From NCBI GenBank assembly GCA_003453735.1, contig DMNE01000036.1:260-6377 (forward strand): a stretch of DNA of 6,118 nt, in the 5' to 3' direction. The notes beneath the pieces are model-generated. The model made no database searches, was not told the DNA's origin, and saw nothing but the letters and a program-made list of their open reading frames with translations. Shown here piece after piece: positions 1 through 5,259 of the stretch (its first letter is position 1; every line of letters begins with the position of its first letter). The translations under genes were made by a program, and so were the position numbers. This DNA comes from Nitrospiraceae bacterium (GTDB taxonomy: Bacteria; Nitrospirota; Thermodesulfovibrionia; Thermodesulfovibrionales; UBA9159).

Positions 1-107
1 ACTGTGGTCTGTCATTAAACAGTCCTGAAGGTAGGGGCAGTGTGGCAGGCTTAACGACCCGCGATAACAACCCCGATGCGGCCCTCACTCCGAAAGGAGG
101 TCGGAAC
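1..107 (+). ncRNA. Putative 3' part of the IscB omega-RNA
   Basis: IscB omega-RNAs are known to be encoded directly upstream of iscB, with the guide at the 5' end and the scaffold running up to the start of the gene. Three foldable units are visible here. The first is at 6-25, where GG-T-CTGT pairs with ACAG-T-CC across a T-T mismatch. The second is at 59-81, where CCGCG pairs with TGCGG around a 15-base loop. The third is at 88-99, CTCC-GAAA-GGAG, with a GNRA tetraloop. GGGG at 34-37 could pair with CCCC at 71-74 in the loop of the second hairpin, giving a pseudoknot like those known in omega-RNAs. The frame of iscB is open through this whole stretch, so an N-terminal extension is not excluded. 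The guide portion is not in the window. Confidence 0.5.
93..100 (+). promoter_or_regulatory. iscB ribosome binding site inside a GNRA hairpin
   Basis: AAAGGAGG at 93-100 is a near-perfect Shine-Dalgarno sequence, seven bases before an in-frame TTG at 108. This decides the start chosen for iscB. The GGAG core (96-99) is also the 3' arm of the CTCC-GAAA-GGAG hairpin at 88-99. Folding of the leader, or binding of IscB to it, could therefore mask translation initiation. That regulatory role is inference. Confidence 0.6.
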
Positions 108-1388
108 TTGCGAGTATCCGACACGAACTGCGTGTATGTAGCCAACCAGCGTGGCAAGGCATTGATGCCATGCTCGGCGAGAAAGGCCCGCCTGCTGCTC
201 AGACAGGGCAAGGCGGAAGTAATCACCAGAACGCCGTTGAGGATCCGGCTGCTTTGTGCAACCGGAGAAACGGTACAGTCCGTCACCCTCGGAGTGGACA
301 GCGGGTACGAGCATATTGGCCTGTCAGCAGTGACGAAAAGCAAAGAGGTCTACACAGCCGATATGCAGCTAAGAACCGACATTGTGGCCCTCAACTCCGA
401 GCGGAGGCAGTACCGTCGCTGCAGGCGGTATCGCAAGACCTGGTACAGGCCCGCGCGCTTTGACAACCGCCGGAAGCCGGAGGTCTGGTTGCCCCCTTCG
501 ATTCAGCACAAGCTGGACAGCCACGTGAAGGGAGTGGAGAGCATTCACAGCCTGCTGCCTATCACCGATGTAGTGGTGGAAGTGGCAGCCTTTGACATCC
601 GGAAGATCAAGGACCCCTCCATCGAGGGCACAGGCTACCAGCAGGGCGAGCAGTATGGCTATGCTAATGTCAGAGAGTACGTGCTGTACCGGGACGGTCA
701 TACCTGCCGCCACTGCAAGGGCAAATCAAAAGACCCCGTACTTGAGGTCCACCATCTGGAGTCCAGAAAGACCGGCGGCAATGGCCCGGGCAATCTTGTC
801 ACCGTCTGTCTGGCCTGTCATGGCAAAGTGACGGAGGGCAAAGTGGAGTTGGATATGAAGCCATCACGGGGGTTTAAAGCCGAAACCTTCATGTCCACGG
901 TCCGTTGGATGCTTATCGATAGGCTCAGGAAAAGGGGCTTCACTGTGGCCCCCACGTATGGGCATATCACCAAGGTCAACCGCGCCAAACTGGGTCTGCC
1001 CAAGTCCCACGTCAACGACGCATTCGTGATCGCAGGCGGCAATGGGCAATTGCGGTCTGCCACCCATTACATGCTGAAGCAGGTTCGCAAGTGCAACCGG
1101 AAGCTCTTTAAAGGCGACCGGTCGCACATCAGAAACACCGCCCCGCGCCTCATCCGGGGTTTTCAGCGCTACGACAAGGTGCTTTATGACGGCGTCGAGT
1201 GCTTCATCATCGGGAGGCGCACCACAGGGTATTTTGATCTACGGACTCTTGACGGCACAAAGGTCCATGCCTCGGCCAAAGCATCTTCAATCCGCCTGCT
1301 TGAACGGGCGTCAACCTTACTGATCGAAAGGAGACTGGCGCTCCTCCCCGCCCTCACAGACGGGGTCTCCGCGCCGACAATAAGATGA
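108..1388 (+). CDS. iscB: IscB, RNA-guided HNH/RuvC endonuclease
   Basis: IscB uses an omega-RNA guide to cut double-stranded DNA. Counting from TTG 108 (426 aa), the N-terminal PLMP-type motif (VYVANQRGKALMP) spans residues 9-21. RuvC-I GVDSG carries D64. The arginine-rich bridge helix (RRQYRRCRRYRKTWYR) follows at about 99-114. RuvC-II VVVEVAAFD carries E158. The HNH domain has CxxC at 200/203, HH at 215-216, N229, and a second Cys pair plus H238. RuvC-III HVNDAF carries H301 and D304. The remaining ~110 residues fit the C-terminal domain. All expected catalytic residues are present, so this is IscB rather than HNH-less IsrB, and the length is normal for the family. TTG 108 is preferred because a strong Shine-Dalgarno sits seven bases upstream and the conserved region begins just after it. 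A GTG at 42 would add 22 residues that overlap the likely omega-RNA. The stop overlaps the rfbD start. Confidence 0.95.
   Translation: MRVSDTNCVYVANQRGKALMPCSARKARLLLRQGKAEVITRTPLRIRLLCATGETVQSVTLGVDSGYEHIGLSAVTKSKEVYTADMQLRTDIVALNSERRQYRRCRRYRKTWYRPARFDNRRKPEVWLPPSIQHKLDSHVKGVESIHSLLPITDVVVEVAAFDIRKIKDPSIEGTGYQQGEQYGYANVREYVLYRDGHTCRHCKGKSKDPVLEVHHLESRKTGGNGPGNLVTVCLACHGKVTEGKVELDMKPSRGFKAETFMSTVRWMLIDRLRKRGFTVAPTYGHITKVNRAKLGLPKSHVNDAFVIAGGNGQLRSATHYMLKQVRKCNRKLFKGDRSHIRNTAPRLIRGFQRYDKVLYDGVECFIIGRRTTGYFDLRTLDGTKVHASAKASSIRLLERASTLLIERRLALLPALTDGVSAPTIR
1330..1375 (+). repeat. Imperfect palindrome at the iscB 3' end, candidate right-end structure
   Basis: GGAGAC (1330-1335) is the reverse complement of GTCTCC (1365-1370), with CCCG/CGGG pairing inside (1347-1350 with 1361-1364). 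GGCGC (1337-1341) is the reverse complement of GCGCC (1371-1375), which crosses the first pair in pseudoknot order. IS200/IS605-family ends carry imperfect subterminal palindromes that TnpA recognises as single-stranded hairpins, so this is a reasonable right-end candidate. It lies within the last codons of iscB. The TnpA role is inferred. Confidence 0.4.
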
Positions 1389-2224
1389 AGATTCTCATCA
1401 CGGGAGCAAATGGAATGCTCGCTCACGACCTGATCGCCGTTCTCAAAGAACGGCACAAGATAATTGCGTATGCGCGAGAAGCACTGGACATCACCGCACG
1501 TGATCATGTCTATCGGTCAGTTCGGGAACTGTCACCTGATGTCGTCATCAACTGCGCTGCTTTTACGCAGGTCGATAGGGCGGAGGCGGAACCGGAGGCG
1601 GCCTTGCTCGTAAACGGCATCGGTGTTCAGAACCTTGCGCTGGCATGCCATGACAGAGGTCTGCCCTTATGCCACATTAGCACCGATTATGTCTTTGACG
1701 GTGAAAAGCGGTCTCCGTACTCTCCTTTCGACAAGACACGCCCCGTCAACGTGTACGGCGAATCAAAGCTCGCGGGAGAGAAGTATATCCAGTGGCTCAC
1801 GAATAAATTCTACGTTATCCGCACGAGTTGGCTCTATGGAAAAGGCGGAAATAACTTTGTTTCCACAATCCTGAAACTTTCAGAGGAACGGCCGGAGATA
1901 CGGGTCGTCAAAGACCAAATAGGCTCGCCGACATCAACCGTATCCCTTTCCCATGCGGTGAAGAATCTTATCGAAACAGGTGCCTACGGGATTTATCATT
2001 TTACGGATAAAACAGACGGCGGCATAAGCTGGTTTGATTTTGCTAGGGAGATCGTAAAGTTATCAGGCCATAACACGGAGATTGTCCCCATAACCACCGA
2101 TGAATTTCCCCGTCCCGCAAGGAGACCGCGGCGCTCTTTTCTTGATACAGGACTCTTCTCACTGGTAACAGGACATAAGCCGGAAGATTGGCAAAAAGTT
2201 TTGAAGAATTATCTTTCCGCATAA
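1385..2224 (+). CDS. rfbD: dTDP-4-dehydrorhamnose reductase
   Basis: RmlD/RfbD catalyses the last step of dTDP-L-rhamnose synthesis, the NAD(P)H-dependent reduction of dTDP-4-dehydro-L-rhamnose in the cytoplasm. The product feeds O-antigen or other surface polysaccharides. The 279-residue protein is of normal length. It is an extended short-chain dehydrogenase with an N-terminal Rossmann motif GANGMLA (7-13), a typical NCAAFTQVDRAE stretch (56-67), STDYVFDG (99-106) with the catalytic Thr100, and YGESK with Tyr124 and Lys128. RTSWLYG (146-152) and the C-terminal RPARRPRRSFLDT (243-255) are also typical of the family. The ATG overlaps the iscB stop as ATGA, and no Shine-Dalgarno is recognisable upstream, so expression may depend on reinitiation after iscB. 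No rmlA, rmlB or rmlC is in the window. A terminator candidate lies ~240 bases downstream. Its base composition looks more AT-rich than iscB (24/60 G+C at 1801-1860 against 34/60 at 661-720). Confidence 0.93.
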   Translation: MKILITGANGMLAHDLIAVLKERHKIIAYAREALDITARDHVYRSVRELSPDVVINCAAFTQVDRAEAEPEAALLVNGIGVQNLALACHDRGLPLCHISTDYVFDGEKRSPYSPFDKTRPVNVYGESKLAGEKYIQWLTNKFYVIRTSWLYGKGGNNFVSTILKLSEERPEIRVVKDQIGSPTSTVSLSHAVKNLIETGAYGIYHFTDKTDGGISWFDFAREIVKLSGHNTEIVPITTDEFPRPARRPRRSFLDTGLFSLVTGHKPEDWQKVLKNYLSA

Positions 2225-2332
2225 GCACTAGTAGCACTGACGAGCCAGTCTGTTAGGTCTTTTACAGTATTTGATGATATGAGCTCCTTATCTTAGTCAT
2301 GGCGCTCCCTCAAAGAAAGAGGCTTTACAAAA

Positions 2333-2443
2333 ATGATCCGTCCCAAGTACGTCCGTTATGGGTTGTTTGATCTGGCTTCCTGCATTCTAGCACGCAAAAT
2401 TTTGCGCGCAATAATATGCTTAAGATGCAATTTATTGCTCTAA
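2333..2443 (+). CDS. Very short ORF, possible remnant of a membrane sugar-enzyme gene
   Basis: An ATG-started frame of 36 codons ends in TAA at 2441. GAGG at 2319-2322 is a weak ribosome binding site ten bases upstream. The peptide begins MIRPKYVRYGLFDLASCILA. This faintly recalls the first transmembrane segment of FlaA1/WbpM-type nucleotide-sugar dehydratases or polysaccharide sugar transferases, which would suit the neighbouring rfbD. The 3' half is coded by palindromic DNA (2390-2438), which argues against a conserved protein. It may be a genuine small peptide, a decayed N-terminus or chance. I would not rely on it. Confidence 0.15.
   Translation: MIRPKYVRYGLFDLASCILARKILRAIICLRCNLLL
2390..2409. 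repeat. Near-perfect 20-base palindrome
   Basis: CGCAAAATTTTGCG (2393-2406) is a perfect 14-base palindrome, and one mismatch step outward GC/GC extends it to 20 bases. With no loop it is better suited to binding a dimeric protein than to an RNA hairpin. Its 3' end overlaps the next hairpin. Function is unknown. Confidence 0.6.
2408..2438 (+). repeat. 31-base hairpin
   Basis: GCAATAA (2408-2414) pairs with TTATTGC (2432-2438). TGC (2417-2419) pairs with GCA (2427-2429) inside, leaving a 2x2 internal loop and a 7-base loop. There is no T-run directly after it, so it is not an intrinsic terminator. Confidence 0.5.
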
Positions 2444-2466
2444 TCTCATCTCCTTTCTAGGACAAT

Positions 2467-2517
2467 CCGCCGGAAATCCTCGGTATTTTAATGACGAGAT
2501 GAAAGGCGGCTTTTTTT
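2467..2517 (+). terminator. Intrinsic terminator, + strand
   Basis: CCGCC (2467-2471) pairs with GGCGG (2505-2509). An upper stem AT(C)CTCG/CGAGAT (2476-2482 with 2495-2500, one bulged C) closes a 12-base loop. The structure is followed by C and then seven T (2511-2517). It would end transcripts coming from iscB-rfbD or from any small RNA started in the 2225-2460 spacer, and so insulate the prp operon. The internal loop makes the stem imperfect. Confidence 0.6.
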
Positions 2518-2545
2518 CATTGACATCTTGCCTCGCCTTGAACAC

Positions 2546-2649
2546 ACTATTGATAGTTCTTTGATACACATAAAGTGTGAGGTTGCACACCTCGAAGGAG
2601 CCTTTGGTGTGCGTAAAACTCTATCAGGCCACTGAGAACTATCAATAGT
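2546..2649. repeat. 104-base inverted-repeat element with 15-bp perfect arms
   Basis: ACTATTGATAGTTCT at 2546-2560 is the exact reverse complement of 2635-2649. Inside, TTGATA (2561-2566) can pair with TATCAG (2622-2627, one G-U pair), and GCACACC (2585-2591) pairs exactly with GGTGTGC (2606-2612). The whole block can therefore form one long hairpin as RNA or a cruciform as DNA. GAGGT/ACCTC (2579-2583 with 2589-2593) offers a competing small hairpin. No ORF or target-site duplication is seen. Candidates are a miniature inverted-repeat element (MITE), a structured RNA or a regulatory element. Confidence 0.6.
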
Positions 2650-2661
2650 ATGCACTATTGA
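2642..2661. repeat. 20-base hairpin reusing the right arm of the 104-base repeat
   Basis: TCAATAGT (2642-2649) and ACTATTGA (2654-2661) are perfect reverse complements around ATGC. The octamer ACTATTGA thus occurs at 2546, inverted at 2642, and again at 2654. The middle copy can pair with either neighbour. Confidence 0.6.
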
Positions 2662-2664
2662 CCT

Positions 2665-2679
2665 AGCATACTCTATGCT
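2665..2679. repeat. Tight 15-base hairpin
   Basis: AGCATA (2665-2670) and TATGCT (2674-2679) are perfect arms around CTC. It follows the preceding hairpin by three bases, so the two could stack or form paired protein-binding sites. Confidence 0.5.
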
Positions 2680-2756
2680 GCGTGGCACAGTCTGTACCTC
2701 TCTGTATACGGCATTTGTTCTGGCATTCTGAAAAACTATAGCAAGCAAAAACTGTA

Positions 2757-2776
2757 CATCCTGAACTACCAGGATG
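2757..2776. repeat. 20-base hairpin
   Basis: CATCCTG (2757-2763) and CAGGATG (2770-2776) are perfect 7-bp arms around a 6-base loop. No T-run follows. Function is unknown. Confidence 0.5.
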
Positions 2777-2810
2777 CGCGGGGTCTATGACCGTGAGAGG
2801 ATGTCACTCG

Positions 2811-2825
2811 GTGTTTTTCAAACAC
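2811..2825. repeat. 15-base hairpin
   Basis: GTGTTT (2811-2816) and AAACAC (2820-2825) are perfect arms around TTC. The stem is AT-rich and is not followed by a T-run. A role as an operator is possible but unsupported. Confidence 0.4.
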
Positions 2826-2895
2826 TTAGACTTCCCTCTTCGACTCAACTATCCCTTAAATGTCTTTAGCAAAGCAACCTGGCATGGGATGTGAT

Positions 2896-2967
2896 AGACT
2901 TTAAATACTGAGAAGCGCTGCATTTTTTCGAGGCGGCAGCATGTCATGGAATGGCAGCTTAAAGTCT
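2896..2967. repeat. 9-bp inverted repeat flanking the prp promoter upstream region
   Basis: AGACTTTAA (2896-2904) is the exact reverse complement of TTAAAGTCT (2959-2967). Directly inside the right arm, GCAGC (2954-2958) can pair with GCTGC (2917-2921). GGCAGC occurs twice, at 2935 and 2953. The right arm ends nine bases before the TATAAT box, a position suitable for an activator or for a looping regulator of prpBCD. That use is inferred from position only. Confidence 0.4.
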
Positions 2968-2971
2968 GCTG

Positions 2972-2983
2972 CTATTATAATAG
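2972..2983 (+). promoter_or_regulatory. Candidate prpB promoter -10 within a palindrome
   Basis: TATAAT at 2976-2981 matches the sigma-70 -10 consensus exactly, 62 bases before the prpB ATG. No good -35 lies at 16-18 bases spacing (the region reads TGGCAGCT), so an activator would be expected. The box sits in the perfect 12-base palindrome CTATTATAATAG (2972-2983). CTATAG recurs at 2994-2999. A repressor bound to the palindrome would cover the promoter. No sigma-54 GG-N10-GC pattern was found at the TGGC sites nearby. Confidence 0.4.
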
Positions 2984-3043
2984 ATCATATTTTCTATAGC
3001 TCTGCAGGTAATCATTTAAAAGAATTCAGAGAAGGAGTAGTGT

Positions 3044-3934
3044 ATGGCTAAACCATCATCACCAGGTGCCTGTTTTCGGGCTGCAATTTCTGAAGAGAAG
3101 CCGTTGCAAGTCGTGGGGGCGATAAACGCATATGCGGCGCGTATGGCTGAACGTCTAGGCTTCAGAGCGCTTTACGTCTCGGGAGGTGGTGTCGCCGCCG
3201 GTTCACTCGGTGTCCCTGACCTCGGCATTACGACCATGGACGACGTGCTTACCGACGTTCGGCGTATCACGGACATCACCGATCTGCCAGTGTTGGTAGA
3301 CATCGACACCGGATGGGGGAGCGCTTTCAACATCGCGCGCACTGTCAAGTCGATGATCAAGTTCGGTGCAGCAGCTGTGCATATCGAGGATCAGGTTCAG
3401 GCAAAGCGATGCGGCCATCGTCCGGGCAAAACCATCGTCAGCAAGGATGAAATGGTCGACCGTATCAAGGTTGCAGTAGACGCGAAGACAGACCCTGACT
3501 TTGTCATCATGGCAAGGACCGACGCCCTCGCAGTTGAGGGTCTTCAGTCGGCGATCGACCGAGCTTCTGCGTGCGTGGAAGCCGGAGCAGACATGATCTT
3601 TCCGGAGGCGGTAACTGATCTGACCATGTACAAGAAATTTGCTCAATCCGTGAAAGTCCCGATCCTCGCCAACATTACCGAGTTCGGCTCGACTCCCTTA
3701 TATACCGTTGAAGAACTACGCGGGGTAGATGTCTCCGTTGTGCTCTATCCTCTTTCCGCATTCCGGGCCATGAGCAAAGCTGCGCTTTCGGTATACAACG
3801 CAATCCGCAAGGAGGGAACCCAGAAGAACGTACTGAACCTCATGCAGCTCCGCGCTGAGCTCTACGAGTATCTTGATTACCATGCTTTCGAAAAAATGCT
3901 TGATAAAATCTTCTCGAAGGAGGAAATGCAATGA
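3044..3934 (+). CDS. prpB: 2-methylisocitrate lyase
   Basis: PrpB cleaves (2R,3S)-2-methylisocitrate to pyruvate and succinate, the final step of the methylcitrate cycle that oxidises propionyl-CoA. The protein has 296 residues, the same length as the E. coli enzyme. It is a TIM-barrel member of the isocitrate lyase/PEP mutase family. [16 protein letters not shown] (46-61) leads into the substrate pocket. VDIDTGWG (85-92) supplies the Mg2+-binding aspartates. HIEDQ (113-117) precedes the signature KRCGHRPGK (121-129), whose Cys123 is the catalytic base. [11 protein letters not shown] (156-166) and ILANITEFG (207-215) are typical of PrpB. GAAGGAG at 3031-3037 is a good ribosome binding site, seven-base spacing (six intervening). 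The gene overlaps prpC by four bases, so the two are translationally coupled. A related oxaloacetate or phosphonopyruvate-type lyase is unlikely given the close match and the prpC-prpD neighbours. Confidence 0.96.
   Translation: MAKPSSPGACFRAAISEEKPLQVVGAINAYAARMAERLGFRALYVSGGGVAAGSLGVPDLGITTMDDVLTDVRRITDITDLPVLVDIDTGWGSAFNIARTVKSMIKFGAAAVHIEDQVQAKRCGHRPGKTIVSKDEMVDRIKVAVDAKTDPDFVIMARTDALAVEGLQSAIDRASACVEAGADMIFPEAVTDLTMYKKFAQSVKVPILANITEFGSTPLYTVEELRGVDVSVVLYPLSAFRAMSKAALSVYNAIRKEGTQKNVLNLMQLRAELYEYLDYHAFEKMLDKIFSKEEMQ
3916..3923 (+). promoter_or_regulatory. prpC ribosome binding site within the prpB 3' end
   Basis: GAAGGAGG lies seven bases before the prpC ATG at 3931, inside the last prpB codons. 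It fixes the prpC start and shows that prpC can initiate strongly despite the ATGA overlap. Confidence 0.8.
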
Positions 3935-5106
3935 GCAATAAATCAGAAACGGCTGCCCCGGCAGGAACAGCGGCACCAAAGGTCAAGAAATCGGTCGCGC
4001 TGTCCGGCGTGATAGCAGGCAACTCGGCAGTCTGTACAGTCGGGCGTACGGGAAATGACCTGCACTATAGGGGTTATGATATCGTGGAGCTTGCCAGTCA
4101 TGCAACATTTGAAGAAGTGGCTTATCTTCTTGTCCATGGTGAGTTACCTACCCATTCGGAATTGACCGATCATAAAAAGAAACTGAAGACTCTACGCGGT
4201 CTGCCCGCCCGAGTCAAGACAGTGCTGGAACATATTCCCGCTGCTACTCATCCCATGGATGTGCTGCGCACCGGCTGCTCCTACCTCGGTACGGTACTCC
4301 CCGAGAAAGACGACCAAAACATTCAGGGTGCGGCTGACATTATAGATCGTCTGGTTGCATCCTTTGGCTCCATGCTCCTTTACTGGTGGCATTATAGTCA
4401 GAACGGATACAGGATCGATGTAGAAACCGACGATGATTCCGTGGCAGGTCACTTCCTGCACCTTCTCCACGGGAGGAAGCCGTCGCCGCTCCACGAACGA
4501 GCCCTGGACCAGTCCCTCATCCTTTATGCCGAACACGAATTCACCGCGTCCACCTTTGCCGCCCGCGTAGTCACAGGCACGCTCTCTGATGTTTACTCAG
4601 CGATCACCGCTGCCATTGGCGCCCTCAGGGGGCCAAAGCACGGAGGTGCGAATGAAGCAGCACACGAAATTCAAAGACGCTATCGCCATGCCGATGAAGC
4701 GGAAACCGACATTAAGGCGCGGATCGCCAACAAGCAGATCATCATCGGCTTCGGCCACCCCGTATACACCGTGAGCGATCCACGAAACCCGATCATCAAA
4801 GAGATTGCAAAGAATCTTTGTAGCGATGGAGACAACATGAATCTCTTTTATATAGCCGATCGTATTGAAGCGGTTATGAAAAGGGAGAAGAATTTATTCT
4901 CCAACCTCGACTGGTATTCCTCTGTGACCTATCACATGTTGGGCGTACCTACTTCCCTGTTCACCCCTCTGTTCGTAATCTCACGGACCACCGGATGGGG
5001 AGCGCATATTATTGAGCAACGGGTGGACAACAAGATCATCCGTCCTTCTGCCAACTATATAGGCCCTGAGGACCGGAAGTATGTTTCGATCAAGGACAGA
5101 AAGTGA
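3931..5106 (+). CDS. prpC: 2-methylcitrate synthase
   Basis: PrpC condenses propionyl-CoA with oxaloacetate to form 2-methylcitrate, the entry step of the methylcitrate cycle. The 391-residue protein is a short type of citrate synthase, close to the ~389 residues of E. coli PrpC. After a variable, Ala/Pro-rich first 20 residues comes [17 protein letters not shown] (22-38) and LHYRGYDI (44-51). The catalytic set is His237 in GPKHGGANE, His276 in GFGHPVY and Asp327 in NLDWYS. The substrate-binding EQR...[10 protein letters not shown] segment lies near 362-376. [11 protein letters not shown] (199-209) is also conserved. The wording throughout matches PrpC better than the housekeeping GltA, and the position between prpB and prpD supports this. 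Some residual citrate synthase activity is common in the family. Confidence 0.95.
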   Translation: MSNKSETAAPAGTAAPKVKKSVALSGVIAGNSAVCTVGRTGNDLHYRGYDIVELASHATFEEVAYLLVHGELPTHSELTDHKKKLKTLRGLPARVKTVLEHIPAATHPMDVLRTGCSYLGTVLPEKDDQNIQGAADIIDRLVASFGSMLLYWWHYSQNGYRIDVETDDDSVAGHFLHLLHGRKPSPLHERALDQSLILYAEHEFTASTFAARVVTGTLSDVYSAITAAIGALRGPKHGGANEAAHEIQRRYRHADEAETDIKARIANKQIIIGFGHPVYTVSDPRNPIIKEIAKNLCSDGDNMNLFYIADRIEAVMKREKNLFSNLDWYSSVTYHMLGVPTSLFTPLFVISRTTGWGAHIIEQRVDNKIIRPSANYIGPEDRKYVSIKDRK

Positions 5107-5162
5107 GGCTTGCCGCTCGGATCGTGAAGACAGTAAAATAGCTTGTTTTCAAATGGTGCGTA

Positions 5163-5188
5163 GCATGATCAGAATCCATTGGTCATGC
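5163..5188 (+). repeat. Hairpin in the prpC-prpD spacer
   Basis: GCATGATC (5163-5170) pairs with GGTCATGC (5181-5188) with one G-U step, and two further weak pairs can form inside. It lies 57 bases after the prpC stop in a 153-base spacer (5107-5259). There is no T-run after it, so it is more likely to affect RNA processing or stability, or to bind a protein, than to terminate. It could lower prpD relative to prpC. Confidence 0.5.
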
Positions 5189-5248
5189 GTGATTGTGGTA
5201 CTTGCGCTCCGTTGTTTTCCTATTGTGAAGACATCTGACGAAAGGTAA
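5165..5248 (+). CDS. 27-codon ORF between prpC and prpD, possibly a transporter remnant
   Basis: The frame starts at ATG 5165 inside the spacer hairpin and ends at TAA 5246, just before the prpD ribosome binding site. The peptide starts [18 protein letters not shown]. This loosely recalls the first helix of some major facilitator transporters, which often begin with a basic residue, H/Y-W/S and then V-I-V-A. No convincing Shine-Dalgarno precedes it. It could be the stub of a deleted transporter gene or chance. Confidence 0.12.
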   Translation: MIRIHWSCVIVVLALRCFPIVKTSDER

Positions 5249-5259
5249 GAGGTATACGT

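Larger units (their letters stand above)
1..1384 (+). mobile_element. IscB-encoding IS200/IS605-like element, partial at the 5' side
   Basis: The unit consists of a structured leader, the iscB gene and an imperfect palindrome at the iscB 3' end. This is the usual layout of IscB elements, which move only with a Y1 tyrosine transposase (TnpA) that is often supplied in trans. No tnpA is present here. The left end is outside the window. The right end is placed just before the rfbD start codon because rfbD is intact and begins within the iscB stop, but no target-site rule or empty site can be read from this sequence. The call rests on the cargo protein and the palindrome, so the exact boundaries are inferred. 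It could also be a domesticated iscB that no longer moves. Confidence 0.5.
2225..3043. other. Long gene-free region rich in inverted repeats
   Basis: About 820 bases separate rfbD from prpB, and no convincing protein gene is seen on either strand. The stretch looks more AT-rich than the flanking genes and contains at least nine inverted repeats, listed separately. It may combine the decayed end of a surface-polysaccharide cluster, an intrinsic terminator, a small structured or mobile repeat, and the control region of the prp operon. I see no tRNA, rRNA or CRISPR array in it. Confidence 0.7.

Noticed and set aside
369..713. 114-codon minus-strand ORF opposite iscB
   Set aside because: It overlaps the RuvC and bridge-helix coding region of iscB and has no recognisable features of its own.
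2520..2550. Perfect TTGACA at 2520-2525 as a -35 box
   Set aside because: At 16-18 bases spacing there is no TATAAT-like hexamer (CACACT region). The best is CACTAT at 19 bases, which is too weak to call a promoter.
2488..2748. 86-codon minus-strand ORF in the intergenic region
   Set aside because: It runs through the 15-bp inverted repeats and the terminator stem, resembles no family I know, and has no convincing ribosome binding site. Its conservation pattern cannot be judged here, so it is treated as chance.
2791..2860. tRNA-like TTCGACTC motif near 2838
   Set aside because: No acceptor stem, D-arm or anticodon stem can be paired around it on either strand. The only stem is the small GTGTTT/AAACAC hairpin.
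2684..2970. sigma-54 promoter upstream of prpB
   Set aside because: GG dinucleotides in several TGGC contexts (2684, 2722, 2881, 2948, 2953) were checked and none has GC ten bases later.
3203..3646. 147-codon minus-strand ORF opposite prpB
   Set aside because: It lies wholly within a confidently identified gene, and its translation is low-complexity and unlike known proteins.
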